Part shown: in pieces, positions 41,490-50,363 of the stretch
Position numbering within the stretch: the first letter of the stretch is position 1
Layout of the letters: every line of letters begins with the position of its first letter
NCBI RefSeq assembly: GCF_900095825.1
Contig: NZ_LT608315.1
Coordinates: 2,169,628 to 2,233,627 of the forward strand
Source: Acidaminococcus massiliensis
GTDB lineage: Bacteria; Bacillota; Negativicutes; Acidaminococcales; Acidaminococcaceae
Reading direction: 5' to 3'
DNA: 64,000 nucleotides
Position numbers and translations under genes: made by a program
Notes under the pieces: model-generated
Told to the model about the DNA's origin: nothing
The model's database searches: none
What the model saw: only the letters and a program-made list of their open reading frames with translations

Positions 41490-43294
41490 CACTCCCTCAG
41501 CTCCCGCAAAAGTTCCTGGAGATTCTTCTGCTGGTTCTCTTCGCTGACTTCTTCGGAAGAGGGAATCACATTGGCCGCCGGGCGGATCTGGTTCCCTTCC
41601 AGCCGGCAGTTGTAGAAAGATTCCAGTTCCTGGTCTCCGTTGGTGAGCCCGTAGAGGATCTCCAGCCCCCGGATGGAAACGTCCACTTCTTCCCCTTCTT
41701 CCTCATAGGGCATGGGGCTCAGGGAAAGGAGATATTTATAGGCCATCTCCGGCATCAGCTCTTGGAGGACTTTTTTCTTATAGCTGTATTTGGCATCCAG
41801 GATCAAGTAAGTCTCCCGCCCTCTTCCCCGCCATTTCAGCAAATAGTCCGGGGTGTAATAATGGCCTTCCTCCAGGGCCTTGAAGGCATAGGTGGTATTC
41901 CGGTAGAGGTGGATGCCCCTTTCGGCGTTTTCCGCCTGGTCCGTGATCACCGGCTGGAAATACAGGGTCAGGCTCTCTTCTCCCTTGTGGAAGTGGAACA
42001 CATTCTGGTAACCGGAAGGGTCGTACAGGTTCCGTGCCCCCTGGCTGTAGCGCTGCCGGCGGCGGCTGTCCAGGATGTAGCCGGCTCCCTGGAGCTGGCA
42101 AATCAGTTTGGCCAAGCAGTACACTTCGAATACGAAGGTGTTTTCATACAGGTTCAGCAGCATCTGCTCCCGGGGGAAGTGGTGGCAGGTATTCTGGATC
42201 CACTGGTGGATGCACAGGTAGATCCGGTGATACTGAGGAATCCGGAAAAAGGGTTCCGTGGGCACCGGCAACTGGAGGCCATCCAACAAGGTCACTGGAA
42301 GGATCTGCTGGTAGGAGACGAACATCTCCTGGAGCCGCTCTTCCACCTCTTCGCACCGTCCCAGGAAGCTCCGGAGCATCCGGGCCGCATTTTCATAGAG
42401 CACCTGGGAAGACAGGATATAGCCGTTTTCCAGGGCATCCGGCAGTTCCAGCCCTTGGAGCTGGTCCTGGATTTCCTTCCGTCCTTCCCCGATGTCGTAG
42501 AGCATCCGTTTGAGGAAGCTGAGGACCACCTGGTTCTCATAGACATCCCGGCTCATCTTATCCTGGGTCATCAGGAGCTTTTCGGGCAGGCAGTGCCGGT
42601 CCCCAACCTGGATCCCAGCAGGAGACTCCTTCAGATATTCCGGATGGCGGACCAGATACTGGAGGGTATGGGAATTCACCGTCTGGACTTTTTCCGTCCA
42701 GTCCACCACCTCGGCGGTTTCCAAGGTGTGGCGGCAGTTGGCCTTGAAATACCCATAGCTTTCTTCATAGACCTGGAGGATCTCATCGGCCAGGGTCAGT
42801 TGGGAAAGGAAATCCTGGAAATCGCTCCGTTCCCCCTGGACCAGGCCCCCGGTCTTTTCCCGGAGCAAGGGCTTCTGGTGGGCATAGATGAATTCCAGCA
42901 TGGCTTTCAGGTTCTGCTGCTGGGGAGAAGGCTGGATCAGCACCGGCAGAAGGTCGGTATACCAGGTGCTGTCAGTGCCGTCTTCCTGCTGGAGGGTGAT
43001 TTCCAGTTCCACCAGGCCCATATGGTAGGCAAAGATATTGTTGGGGAACAGGACGGTGCCGTGGCGCCGGTCGTACATACTGTTCAGCGGCTTTCCGTTC
43101 AGCGCCACCGCTACGGAAGCACAGTCCCAACCGGCAGGGAGCTCCAGGTCGTAGTGGAGGTTTTCCCGCACCCCCGGATGCCCCGCTGCCGCCAGGACCC
43201 GTTCTGCCGAATAGGGACGGGCCTGATCGGTCACCGGCAGCAGCAGTCCTGGCCCGTTCTGTTCCAGGAGACGGATGGTGTTTTCCATGGCCAT
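41489..43294 (-). CDS. McrC-like DUF2357 / PD-(D/E)XK nuclease of a McrBC-type system
   Basis: This 601-residue protein has an N-terminal beta-rich DUF2357 region (about 20-230), a helical middle (about 240-400) and a PD-(D/E)XK nuclease at the C-terminus: YYTPDYLLKWRGRGRETYLI (about 494-513) then LDAKYSYKKK (about 514-523), giving PD...DAK. In McrBC systems the McrC partner is the endonuclease activated by the McrB NTPase. The gene lies 1 bp after the AAA+ gene. The target (modified DNA or other nucleic acid) cannot be read from sequence. Confidence 0.8.
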   Translation of the reverse strand: MAMENTIRLLEQNGPGLLLPVTDQARPYSAERVLAAAGHPGVRENLHYDLELPAGWDCASVAVALNGKPLNSMYDRRHGTVLFPNNIFAYHMGLVELEITLQQEDGTDSTWYTDLLPVLIQPSPQQQNLKAMLEFIYAHQKPLLREKTGGLVQGERSDFQDFLSQLTLADEILQVYEESYGYFKANCRHTLETAEVVDWTEKVQTVNSHTLQYLVRHPEYLKESPAGIQVGDRHCLPEKLLMTQDKMSRDVYENQVVLSFLKRMLYDIGEGRKEIQDQLQGLELPDALENGYILSSQVLYENAARMLRSFLGRCEEVEERLQEMFVSYQQILPVTLLDGLQLPVPTEPFFRIPQYHRIYLCIHQWIQNTCHHFPREQMLLNLYENTFVFEVYCLAKLICQLQGAGYILDSRRRQRYSQGARNLYDPSGYQNVFHFHKGEESLTLYFQPVITDQAENAERGIHLYRNTTYAFKALEEGHYYTPDYLLKWRGRGRETYLILDAKYSYKKKVLQELMPEMAYKYLLSLSPMPYEEEGEEVDVSIRGLEILYGLTNGDQELESFYNCRLEGNQIRPAANVIPSSEEVSEENQQKNLQELLRELRE

Positions 43295-43295
43295 C

Positions 43296-46200
43296 TCAGT
43301 GGAAGAACTGGAAGAACTTCATCCGCCGGTTCCCCCACTCCAGGATCTGATCCAACAGCGCCGCGCTCTGGACCATCCGGTTGCTGGCACAGTCATCCCG
43401 GAACTGGATCAGCCATTTTTCGAATTCTGCCCCATTGCCGCTGAGTTTGGGCAGGACTTTCTGGGCCACGGCATAGTCCAGGGCGATGACCCCGGGGCGG
43501 ATGTGGTCTTCCGGTTCCATGAGACGGGAAGCCACCCGCCAGTACCGGTGCAGGGCCAGTTCAATCCGCATGCTCAGATAGATATTCTGTTCCGCCAGCC
43601 GGGCTTTCACCCGGTCATAGACATTCTGCTCCACGCTGGTCAGCTGGCAGCTTTCCCGGGGAGCCACATCGAAGAGGCTCTTCAGCTGCTGCCAGGAGAC
43701 CTGCTGGATTTCCCCATTGCCCAATCCCCCGTCTACTTCTGGGACGAACTCCGTATGGGGCAGGGTGACGATCCAGGCCCGGTCGATCAGCCGGGGAGAA
43801 AGTGTCTCCGTGGTGTGGTCGTTGTTGATGGTAGCTAGGAAATGGAGGGTCTCCGGCAGCTGGAACCGATGGTTGTGGCCCAGGTTGATGGTGTGCTCCT
43901 CATTCCAATCATCGCATACATTCATGAAATCTGCCCAGTAGTATTCCATGGGGGAAAGGTTGGCTTCATCCAGGAGGATGTAATAGGGATACTGCCGGAT
44001 TCCATGACGTTTTTCCCAATCCAGCAGCCGCAGCCCGTCATAGACATCCCGGTTGCTTTCTTCGAAGGCCTTGGTGAGGGGATTGTAATAGCCGATCAGA
44101 TCCCGTTTGGAAGTCCAGCCCCGCTCCACGGAAACAGGGATATACCGATTGGTGGTGCTCATGAAATCCTGGGGCCCGATTTTCCGTTCGAACTGGGTCA
44201 GTCCCAGCACCTTGCCCAGAAGGTTGCAGAAAGAAGTCTTGCCGCTGCCGGGAGAGCCGGAAAACACCGTCAAAAAGCCCTGGGTAGCGCAGATCAAGAG
44301 ATCCAGGATCAGGTTCCGGCTGTATTGGGGCCGTTCTTTCTGGATGGAAGTGATCAAGTATTCCAGGCATTTCCGATTGTTGCTGCTGGAAGCTGGGATC
44401 CCGTTGATCCGTTCTGCCAGCTCTTCTTCCGTCTGGGGCGGAGCCTGGCGGGTCTGTCTTTCCTGGACCAGGGCCAAGGCTTTCCGGTTCCGGGCGGATA
44501 CACCCTTGGCGTTTCCCAGTTCCTGCCAGATATCCGGATACCGTTCCAAGAGGGCGGAGATGAAATCCTGTCCCCACCGTTTGTTCACATTGTCCAGGAG
44601 ATGCTGGTACAGGAAGTCCCCCACCTCTTCATAGCCTTCCCGGGCCGCCTTATCCCCTTCCAAGATGGCTTCCAGCCGCTGGATCCGCTGCTGCCGGATG
44701 GCGGAGGGAAGATTGCTGAACAGCTGGTCCTGTTCCCGTTCCAGGAAGTTTTTCAAGGTTTCCGGCTTTACCATGTCGCCGGAATCCACCTGGGCGCTTT
44801 TCACCAGGCTCTGGAGCAGTACTTCATCCGGGGCCATATCCACCAGCTGGGAAGCCGTGCCCGGCAGACGATGGTAAAAGGTCCACTCTGTCTTTTCCTG
44901 CCGGCTGGCCCAGGTCCCTTCGGCCGGGGAGAAGACCACTTTCTGCCAGGTTTCCGGCGGGCAGGCAGTCAAGAGATACTGGTTGGCAGGCACTTCGCTT
45001 TCCACAAAGAAACCGAACCGGTTGTTCTTCTGGACTTCATAAGGGCCGGCGATCCAGCCATTTTCCAGCTGGATCAGGATCTGCTCTCCGGCAAAGAGAT
45101 CCTCTTCCTGGAGCCGCAGCACCGTATCTTTAGAAATGGGATCCAGGAGCCTTTTTTCCGGCACCACCGTATACAGTCCCTTTTCAAAGGGATACTGCAG
45201 GTGCCCTTCCTTCAGGGCATCGATGCAGAACACCCGATAAGCGGTGGACCGGAGGTTCCCCTGGTTGTCTTTGTTTTCCACCAGGGTTTCCGGGCTGATT
45301 TCCAGGAAGATGATGTCATTCTCATGGAAATGGTCTTCCATATATTTCTGGTCGCTGTGGAGGCTGTACCACAGGTTGATGTTCTTGTACTGTTCTGCCC
45401 GGGGGATCAGGGCATCGATTTCTTCTCCCGAAAGGGCCCGGTAGGCTTCATCCTGCCAGATCCCCATGGGCGTGAAATTGTAAAAGCTGTCCACGATGTT
45501 GATCCGGCCCACATAGGTGGTGAAGTTCTTTTCTTCCGAGGCTTCCTGTCCGTCGTCGGCGCTTTCCGGAGCGGAGGCGGGCCCTGCAGGCACCATTGCC
45601 GCTTCCGGGGCCTGGGCAGGATCCAAGGCAGCAGAAACGGCCTGAGGTTCCGAGGTGGCCGGTGCCATGGTCTCCGCCGGAACTTCTTCCGGGGCCGGTT
45701 CCAGGACGGCATTCTTCTTTGCCCGGCCGTTCCGGTTCCGGACAGCCTTATCCCGCATCCGGCTGTCCCGGTTCTTCCGGGCAGCAGGCTCTTCCGGGTT
45801 TTCTTCTGCAGAGACTTCTGGTTCCCGGTTCTCTTTGGCTTCCCGGTCTCCCTTGGTCCCTTTGCCGTTTTTGGTCTCTTTGGTCTCTTTGGTTTCCCTG
45901 GCTTCCCGGGCCTCTTTTTCTTTCTTCTTCAGCAGGGCTTCTGCCTGGTGCTGCTTCCCTTCCGGATATGGCATTTCGGCCATTTCCAGCACCATCCACA
46001 GGGCGTTGGGCCGAAAAGGCTCTTTTTTCTTCTGGCAGATCCGTCCATATTTCAGCAGCAGGTCCGCCATGGCATCCGGGCTGTATTTGCTGATTTTTTT
46101 CATGTTCTCCGGATCTTTCCCCACGATCTGCTGCAAGTTCCGGCACACCTGGCCCAGGAAGGCTTGGAAGGTATAGGCGGCAATATCCTGGTAGATCCGG

Positions 46201-46460
46201 TCCCCTTCCTGGTACAGCTCGACGGCAAAGGGAACGATTTTCTCCCTCACCCGGGGGGACCGTTTGTCCAGTTTTCCCAGTTGGATGATGTATTTCCGGT
46301 ATTTCCGGCTGTTCCCCTTCATGGGCTTCAGCAGTTCCTCCACTGGGGTGGTTTCAAACAGCATCTGCAGATAATGTTCCTGGACCTTGTCCGCAGTGCT
46401 GCTACTGAGATCGACGGGCAGGGCAGCCTCTTGTTTTTTTGGTAATTTCTGGGGTTTCAT
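43296..46460 (-). CDS. McrB-like AAA+ NTPase with large N-terminal sensor region
   Basis: The 1054-residue protein has a helical N-domain (1-180) and a long low-complexity linker rich in Lys, Glu, Ala and Pro (about 180-300). A possible beta-rich recognition domain spans about 305-540, followed by a helical stretch (about 545-700). The McrB-type AAA+ has Walker A FSGSPGSGKTSFCN (about 740-753), Walker B YYILLDEANLSPMEYYW (about 824-840) and ATINNDHTTE (about 877-886), the place of the McrB NTxxD signature. The start is taken at 46460 from GGAGG spacing. It pairs with the nuclease gene 1 bp downstream, and is probably antiviral. Confidence 0.8.
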   Translation of the reverse strand: MKPQKLPKKQEAALPVDLSSSTADKVQEHYLQMLFETTPVEELLKPMKGNSRKYRKYIIQLGKLDKRSPRVREKIVPFAVELYQEGDRIYQDIAAYTFQAFLGQVCRNLQQIVGKDPENMKKISKYSPDAMADLLLKYGRICQKKKEPFRPNALWMVLEMAEMPYPEGKQHQAEALLKKKEKEAREARETKETKETKNGKGTKGDREAKENREPEVSAEENPEEPAARKNRDSRMRDKAVRNRNGRAKKNAVLEPAPEEVPAETMAPATSEPQAVSAALDPAQAPEAAMVPAGPASAPESADDGQEASEEKNFTTYVGRINIVDSFYNFTPMGIWQDEAYRALSGEEIDALIPRAEQYKNINLWYSLHSDQKYMEDHFHENDIIFLEISPETLVENKDNQGNLRSTAYRVFCIDALKEGHLQYPFEKGLYTVVPEKRLLDPISKDTVLRLQEEDLFAGEQILIQLENGWIAGPYEVQKNNRFGFFVESEVPANQYLLTACPPETWQKVVFSPAEGTWASRQEKTEWTFYHRLPGTASQLVDMAPDEVLLQSLVKSAQVDSGDMVKPETLKNFLEREQDQLFSNLPSAIRQQRIQRLEAILEGDKAAREGYEEVGDFLYQHLLDNVNKRWGQDFISALLERYPDIWQELGNAKGVSARNRKALALVQERQTRQAPPQTEEELAERINGIPASSSNNRKCLEYLITSIQKERPQYSRNLILDLLICATQGFLTVFSGSPGSGKTSFCNLLGKVLGLTQFERKIGPQDFMSTTNRYIPVSVERGWTSKRDLIGYYNPLTKAFEESNRDVYDGLRLLDWEKRHGIRQYPYYILLDEANLSPMEYYWADFMNVCDDWNEEHTINLGHNHRFQLPETLHFLATINNDHTTETLSPRLIDRAWIVTLPHTEFVPEVDGGLGNGEIQQVSWQQLKSLFDVAPRESCQLTSVEQNVYDRVKARLAEQNIYLSMRIELALHRYWRVASRLMEPEDHIRPGVIALDYAVAQKVLPKLSGNGAEFEKWLIQFRDDCASNRMVQSAALLDQILEWGNRRMKFFQFFH

Positions 46461-46502
46461 CATGGCCTCCGACACATAGGATATAAGAGTAATTTGACAA
46501 AT

Positions 46503-46538
46503 AAAAAGAAAAGCCGACGCCTCTCCCAGCGCGGCTCT
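46503..46538 (-). terminator. Terminator of the GH18 gene
   Basis: On the minus strand GCCG-CGC pairs with GCG-CGGC around an 8-nt loop, followed by TTTTCTTTTT. A TATAAT (complement 46543-46548) just upstream could start the McrBC-like transcript. Confidence 0.6.
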
Positions 46539-46559
46539 TCCTATTATACCCAATTTGGG

Positions 46560-47648
46560 TCATTTTTTCCACTTTTCCATGGTGCTCCACACGTCCGGCT
46601 CTTCCAGACCCTTCCGCCAGTAGGCGCTGCCAGCTAAGTCGTACCGGCTGATCAGGGCATTCTTCAGAGCCAGGCTCCGAGACTCTTCCTGCCACACCCG
46701 ATGGAGCACCCCCTGTTCCCGGTATTCGAAATAATATTGGCCTTCTTCGCTGCGCCAAGCCGGCACCATCCCTTTTTCAGCGATCAGCTTCCGGGCACCT
46801 TCCATGGAAAGGGTCTTGGCGCTGACCTTTCCCTCTTCTTCCTTCCAGTCCCGCATGTAGAGGGGCATCCCCAGCACCAGTTTTTCTGCCGGGACTTCCT
46901 GTAACGTATTCCGGATGCCTTTTTCCACCCAGGGCAGGCTGGCTACGGAGCCGGCCCGGGGAGACAGCCGGGAATGCTCATCGTAGGCCATGAGCATCAC
47001 ATAGTCCACCTTCCCCGCCAGGGCCTTCCGGTCGTAGCAGCGGGACCAGTTGCTGTTGTCCGAGGGAACTGTCACATCGATGGAGACGGTATACCCTTCC
47101 TGCTGCAGGGGGCCGGCGATCTCTCCCACGAACTCCGTCAGCCGGTCGCTGTCTTCCGCCCGGATGTTTTCGAAATCCAGGTTGATCCCATCCAGCTGGT
47201 ACTGTTTCGCCAGGGACAGGATCCCCTCCACCGCATTCTTCCGGCCGGCTGGATTGTCCAAGAGGCCATGGGTCCGGTCCGGGTCGAAGCCGTTGGTGAT
47301 GAGCGCCCACACTTTATACCCCTGGGCATGGGCCTGGGGCGCATAGTCCAGGGACGCATGCTTCACCTGGATGTTCCCCTCTGTATCCCCGATCACGAAC
47401 CAGCTGGGAGAAAGGACATTGATCCCCGGCAGCTTCTTTTCCCGGGAAAGCCGGGAAGCGTTTTCTCCGGGAGCCTGCCAGTCCCACACCAGCCCCACCG
47501 GACCCTCCACCTTCTGGGGACGGTAGGGTTCCTGGACCGGAGGCTGCTTCTCCTTTCCCGGCCCAATGCTTCCAGGGGTCCGGGCACAGGCCGTGCCGGT
47601 GAGGGCCATCAGGCAAAGGCAGAAAACGGGTATCCATCGTTTGTTCAT
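46560..47648 (-). CDS. GH18-family glycosidase, SleL/YaaH-like, exported
   Basis: The 362-residue precursor has a signal sequence with Cys21 (LTGTAC), possibly a lipoprotein with a non-canonical lipobox. The catalytic GH18 motif is LDGINLDFENI (about 156-166), matching the DGxNxDFE form of YaaH/SleL enzymes that hydrolyse N-acetylglucosamine linkages in peptidoglycan. VDYVMLMAYDEHS (about 214-226) and LVLGMPLYMRDW (about 257-268) are further barrel strands. No LysM repeat is visible. It probably acts in the envelope on the wall, but other glycans remain possible. Confidence 0.85.
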   Translation of the reverse strand: MNKRWIPVFCLCLMALTGTACARTPGSIGPGKEKQPPVQEPYRPQKVEGPVGLVWDWQAPGENASRLSREKKLPGINVLSPSWFVIGDTEGNIQVKHASLDYAPQAHAQGYKVWALITNGFDPDRTHGLLDNPAGRKNAVEGILSLAKQYQLDGINLDFENIRAEDSDRLTEFVGEIAGPLQQEGYTVSIDVTVPSDNSNWSRCYDRKALAGKVDYVMLMAYDEHSRLSPRAGSVASLPWVEKGIRNTLQEVPAEKLVLGMPLYMRDWKEEEGKVSAKTLSMEGARKLIAEKGMVPAWRSEEGQYYFEYREQGVLHRVWQEESRSLALKNALISRYDLAGSAYWRKGLEEPDVWSTMEKWKK

Positions 47649-47669
47649 GAAAGTCCTCCTGTCGTGCTT

Positions 47670-47834
47670 TTACTCTTTCAGTTCTTTTTCCTTTTCTTCC
47701 AAAAATTGTTCCACACAAGCGGCAAAATCCAGATCCTGCCGCTGGGACAGTACCGCCAGCCACCAGACGCACTCTCCGATTTTTGCAGCCAGCCTGTCCT
47801 TTTCCTCACTGGGCCAACGGCCCTGGGCAGCCAT
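47670..47834 (-). pseudogene. Possible MazG-like C-terminal fragment (54 codons)
   Basis: The frame reads MAAQGRWPSEEKDRLAAKIGECVWWLAVLSQRQDLDFAACVEQF and on to KELKE. The GECVWWLAVL-x-LDF pattern resembles the last helices of MazG-like nucleotide pyrophosphohydrolases, but the N-terminal catalytic half (ExxE) is missing. A weak AGGGACGG precedes the ATG. It is either a truncated remnant or a small independent protein. It lies 21 bp ahead of the GH18 gene. Confidence 0.4.
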
Positions 47835-47850
47835 GGTCAGCCGTCCCTAT

Positions 47851-47883
47851 TCTTCACGCTCTACTCTGTACTCTTCACTCTGC
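47851..47883. repeat. Short CTCTTCACT-type tandem repeats, second site
   Basis: Degenerate units TCTTCACG, CTCTACTC, TGTACTCTTCACTC resemble the run at 1991-2022. The stretch is intergenic, ahead of the MazG-like fragment. Confidence 0.55.
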
Positions 47884-47890
47884 CCTGTTC

Positions 47891-48484
47891 TTACGGCTTC
47901 AAGTTCCCTTTTGCCACATTCCGGTCGATGATGGCCTGGACGGCCTGGCCGATCTTTTCGCTGCCTTCACCGGTATGGGCGTTCCGTTTTTCCACCTGCA
48001 GCCGGCCTACCTGGTGGAGCCGCCAGTCTTTTCCGTCATTGGCATCGTTCAGCAGGATGGGCTGGAAATTGTCCAGGGCATGGGCGTACCGGGCTTCCGG
48101 CGTATCTCCCCGATCGAATTCTTCAAAAAGATCCCGGAATTCCCGCGCCTGGTCTTCCGGCAGCAGTCCAAAGATCCGGTCCGCCGCCTTTTCCTCCCGT
48201 TCCCGCTGGGTCTTCACCCCTTCCGGGTCGTAGGCATAGGTATCCCCTGCATCGATTTCCACCACATCGTGAAGGAGGATCATCAAAAGGGTCCGGGCCA
48301 GATCGATCGGTTCGTTGGCATATTCCTGCAAAAGACAGGCCATCACCGCCATGTGCCAGGCGTGCTCCGCATCGTTTTCCTGCCGGCGGTATCCGGTGAG
48401 ATGGGTCTGGCGGAGAATGGTCTTTTCCTTATCCAGTTCCAGGATGAACTGGAGCTGTTTGGCAAAACGTGGATCGTCTGTCAT
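47891..48484 (-). CDS. HD-domain 5'-deoxynucleotidase-like protein (YfbR/HDDC2 type)
   Basis: This 197-residue metal-dependent phosphohydrolase has RRQENDAEHAWHMAVMACLL (about 33-52), LLMILLHDVVEIDAGDTYAYD (about 66-86) and a conserved middle Asp (ALDNFQPILLND, about 136-147). This is the H...HD...D pattern of YfbR/HDDC2, which remove phosphate from deoxynucleoside monophosphates. It is divergent from the pyruvate-kinase-like gene. Confidence 0.8.
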   Translation of the reverse strand: MTDDPRFAKQLQFILELDKEKTILRQTHLTGYRRQENDAEHAWHMAVMACLLQEYANEPIDLARTLLMILLHDVVEIDAGDTYAYDPEGVKTQREREEKAADRIFGLLPEDQAREFRDLFEEFDRGDTPEARYAHALDNFQPILLNDANDGKDWRLHQVGRLQVEKRNAHTGEGSEKIGQAVQAIIDRNVAKGNLKP

Positions 48485-48587
48485 TTGTACTGCCTCCTGT
48501 TTCGTTCATTACAGGTTCCATTATACCATGGAAAAAGAGACTGTGCCCGCCGTCCTGTTCTGCAAGCCTTCCTCCGTACTTGATCCT

Positions 48588-48636
48588 CTGTAAAATTTCT
48601 GTAAAATCTGACGAGTTCTGTAAAACCTGGGTAAAA
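48588..48636 (+). promoter_or_regulatory. Four GTAAAA direct repeats, Pho-box-like operator
   Basis: CTGTAAAA at 48588-48595, 48599-48606 and 48618-48625, and GGGTAAAA at 48629-48636. The GTAAAA steps are 11, 19 and 11 bp, i.e. two pairs of 11-bp-spaced direct repeats. This is the geometry of OmpR/PhoB-family response-regulator sites (Pho box CTGTCAT repeats). It lies 100-150 bp before the pyruvate-kinase-like gene and next to the HD gene promoter region. Confidence 0.6.
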
Positions 48637-48734
48637 TCTCCTCTTTCCGGCACTGTGCCAGTACGGAGGTGGTTTATACTAAAAGCAAGACAAGGAAAAT
48701 CCAATGCTTTTTGTATCAATCGGGGTGTTTGACC

Positions 48735-50273
48735 ATGAAAAATCAACTGTACAAATCACCGGAAGCGCTTTATCAGGGACTGAGCCGGCTGCGCCAGGAT
48801 GTGCTGGTGAAGGGGGAAGCTCTGTATCGATCCTGGCGTCCCCAGATCCAGCGGACCCATTTCCTGAACAGCGCCTTGAACATGGCTTTTTATCTGGCTC
48901 TGCGTTCCCACGACCTGCGGAAGATCCAGCATTCTCTCCTGCCCCTGGGCCTTTCTTCCCTGGGCCGGGGCGAAGCCCGGACCATCACCAACCTGGATGC
49001 GGTGATGGCTTCTCTGGGACGGATCTGCCAGGTGCCCGAAGCCCAGCAGATTCCCTATCCGGATCCCAAACGGTTCTTTTCCGGGGATACCCTGCTCTCC
49101 TACAATACAGGGCGTCTCTTCGGCCGGGAAAAAAGCGGTACCCGGATCATGGTGACCCTGCCCACCGATGCAGCCCTGGACGGCGGGAAGCTGATCCGGG
49201 AACTGGTGGCTGCCGGCATGGACAGTGCCCGGATCAACTGTGCCCACGATACCCAGGCCGAATGGGAAAAGATGATCGGATACATCCGTCAGGCAGAACA
49301 AAAGACCGGCCGCCGCTGCCGGGTCCATATGGATCTGGCAGGGCCCAAGGTGCGGATCGATCATCTCCTGCTGCTTTCCCTGGATGCCCGGGTATTTCCG
49401 GGCGATTCCCTGTTCCTGGTCCGGGACAGCATCGCCGCCTGGGACCCGGCCTACCAAGGAGGGATCGTGATTTCCTGCAGCATCCCGGAAATCTTCCAGC
49501 ACCTGAAAGCGGGAGACCCGGTGCTCATCGATGACGGGAAGATCCGGGCGGAAGTAGAAAAGATCGTCCCCCAGGGAGCTTGGCTAAAGATCCTTTACGC
49601 CCGTCCCGGGGGAAGCAAACTCAAGAACCAGAAAAGCCTGAACTTCCCCCAGACTCCGCTGGATATCTCCCCCCTCACCTCCAAAGACCTGGAGGACCTG
49701 GACTTTGTGGCAGCCCAGGCAGATTCCATCGGCTATTCCTTCGTGAAATCCGCAGAGGATATGGCCCGGCTCCAGCAGGAACTGCGCCGGAGATTGGGCC
49801 GGCAGTACCGGAAGAAGGCCATCATCGCCAAGATCGAGACCCGGGAAGCGGTCCACCACCTGCCGGACATCATCGTCCAAGCCGCCTCCCGGCAGCCCTT
49901 GGGCATCATGATCGCCCGGGGTGACTTGGCTGTGGAAGTGGGCTGGCAGCGCTTGGCAGAACTCCAGGAAGAGATCCTGTGGATCTGTGAAGCAGCCCAT
50001 GTGCCGGTGATCTGGGCCACCCAAGTGCTGGAGAACCTGGTGCGGACAGGCCTCCCCTCCCGAGCAGAGATTACCGATGCGGCCATGGGGGAACGGGCGG
50101 AATGCGTCATGCTGAACAAAGGTCCCTACATCGTGGAAGGGGTCTCCGTCCTGAACAACATCCTGAAACGGATGGAATCCCACCAGTATAAAAAATCTCC
50201 GGAACTCCGTGCCCTGAGCCTGGCCAAGGAAGAATTCCAGCGGCTCAAGACAGCGGCAGGAGGGAAGAAATAA
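48735..50273 (+). CDS. Pyruvate-kinase-like protein with N-terminal extension and no C-terminal domain
   Basis: The 512-residue protein has about 135 extra N-terminal residues of unknown fold (helical, basic). The pyruvate-kinase barrel then shows TRIMVTLPTDAALDGGKLI (about 136-154), SARINCAHDT (place of RxNFSHG), HMDLAGPKVRID (place of DxxGPxIR), IIAKIETREAV (about 368-378, catalytic Lys), IMIARGDLAVEVG (about 394-406) and PVIWATQVLENL (about 428-439). The allosteric C-terminal domain is absent. The Asn-Phe-Ser-His-Gly loop is changed to Asn-Cys-Ala-His-Asp, so classical activity is doubtful. Confidence 0.75.
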   Translation: MKNQLYKSPEALYQGLSRLRQDVLVKGEALYRSWRPQIQRTHFLNSALNMAFYLALRSHDLRKIQHSLLPLGLSSLGRGEARTITNLDAVMASLGRICQVPEAQQIPYPDPKRFFSGDTLLSYNTGRLFGREKSGTRIMVTLPTDAALDGGKLIRELVAAGMDSARINCAHDTQAEWEKMIGYIRQAEQKTGRRCRVHMDLAGPKVRIDHLLLLSLDARVFPGDSLFLVRDSIAAWDPAYQGGIVISCSIPEIFQHLKAGDPVLIDDGKIRAEVEKIVPQGAWLKILYARPGGSKLKNQKSLNFPQTPLDISPLTSKDLEDLDFVAAQADSIGYSFVKSAEDMARLQQELRRRLGRQYRKKAIIAKIETREAVHHLPDIIVQAASRQPLGIMIARGDLAVEVGWQRLAELQEEILWICEAAHVPVIWATQVLENLVRTGLPSRAEITDAAMGERAECVMLNKGPYIVEGVSVLNNILKRMESHQYKKSPELRALSLAKEEFQRLKTAAGGKK

Positions 50274-50279
50274 GGAAAG

Positions 50280-50301
50280 AGGGTGTTGCACAAAACATGC
50301 A
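50280..50301 (+). terminator. Left arm of the pyruvate-kinase-like gene terminator, split by IS3 copy 2
   Basis: GGGTGTTGCA (50281-50290) pairs with TGCAGCACCC, reconstructed from 50298-50301 and 51843 onward, once the element and one GCA are removed. The rejoined hairpin has a 10-bp stem and is followed by TCTTCTTTT. Confidence 0.8.
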
Positions 50302-50363
50302 TGATGTGACCCCAAAAAGTTAGACCTTAGTAACGAGATGGTTTTTACTGTCTCGTTACTTTT

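Noticed and set aside
43842-46445. Long open frames on the plus strand opposite the McrB-like gene, and similar ones opposite gltB (52715-56548), mutS2 (2634-4097) and carB (32700-34934)
   Set aside because: They are antisense to clearly conserved genes, lack ribosome sites and recognisable domains, and are expected from high GC at third codon positions.
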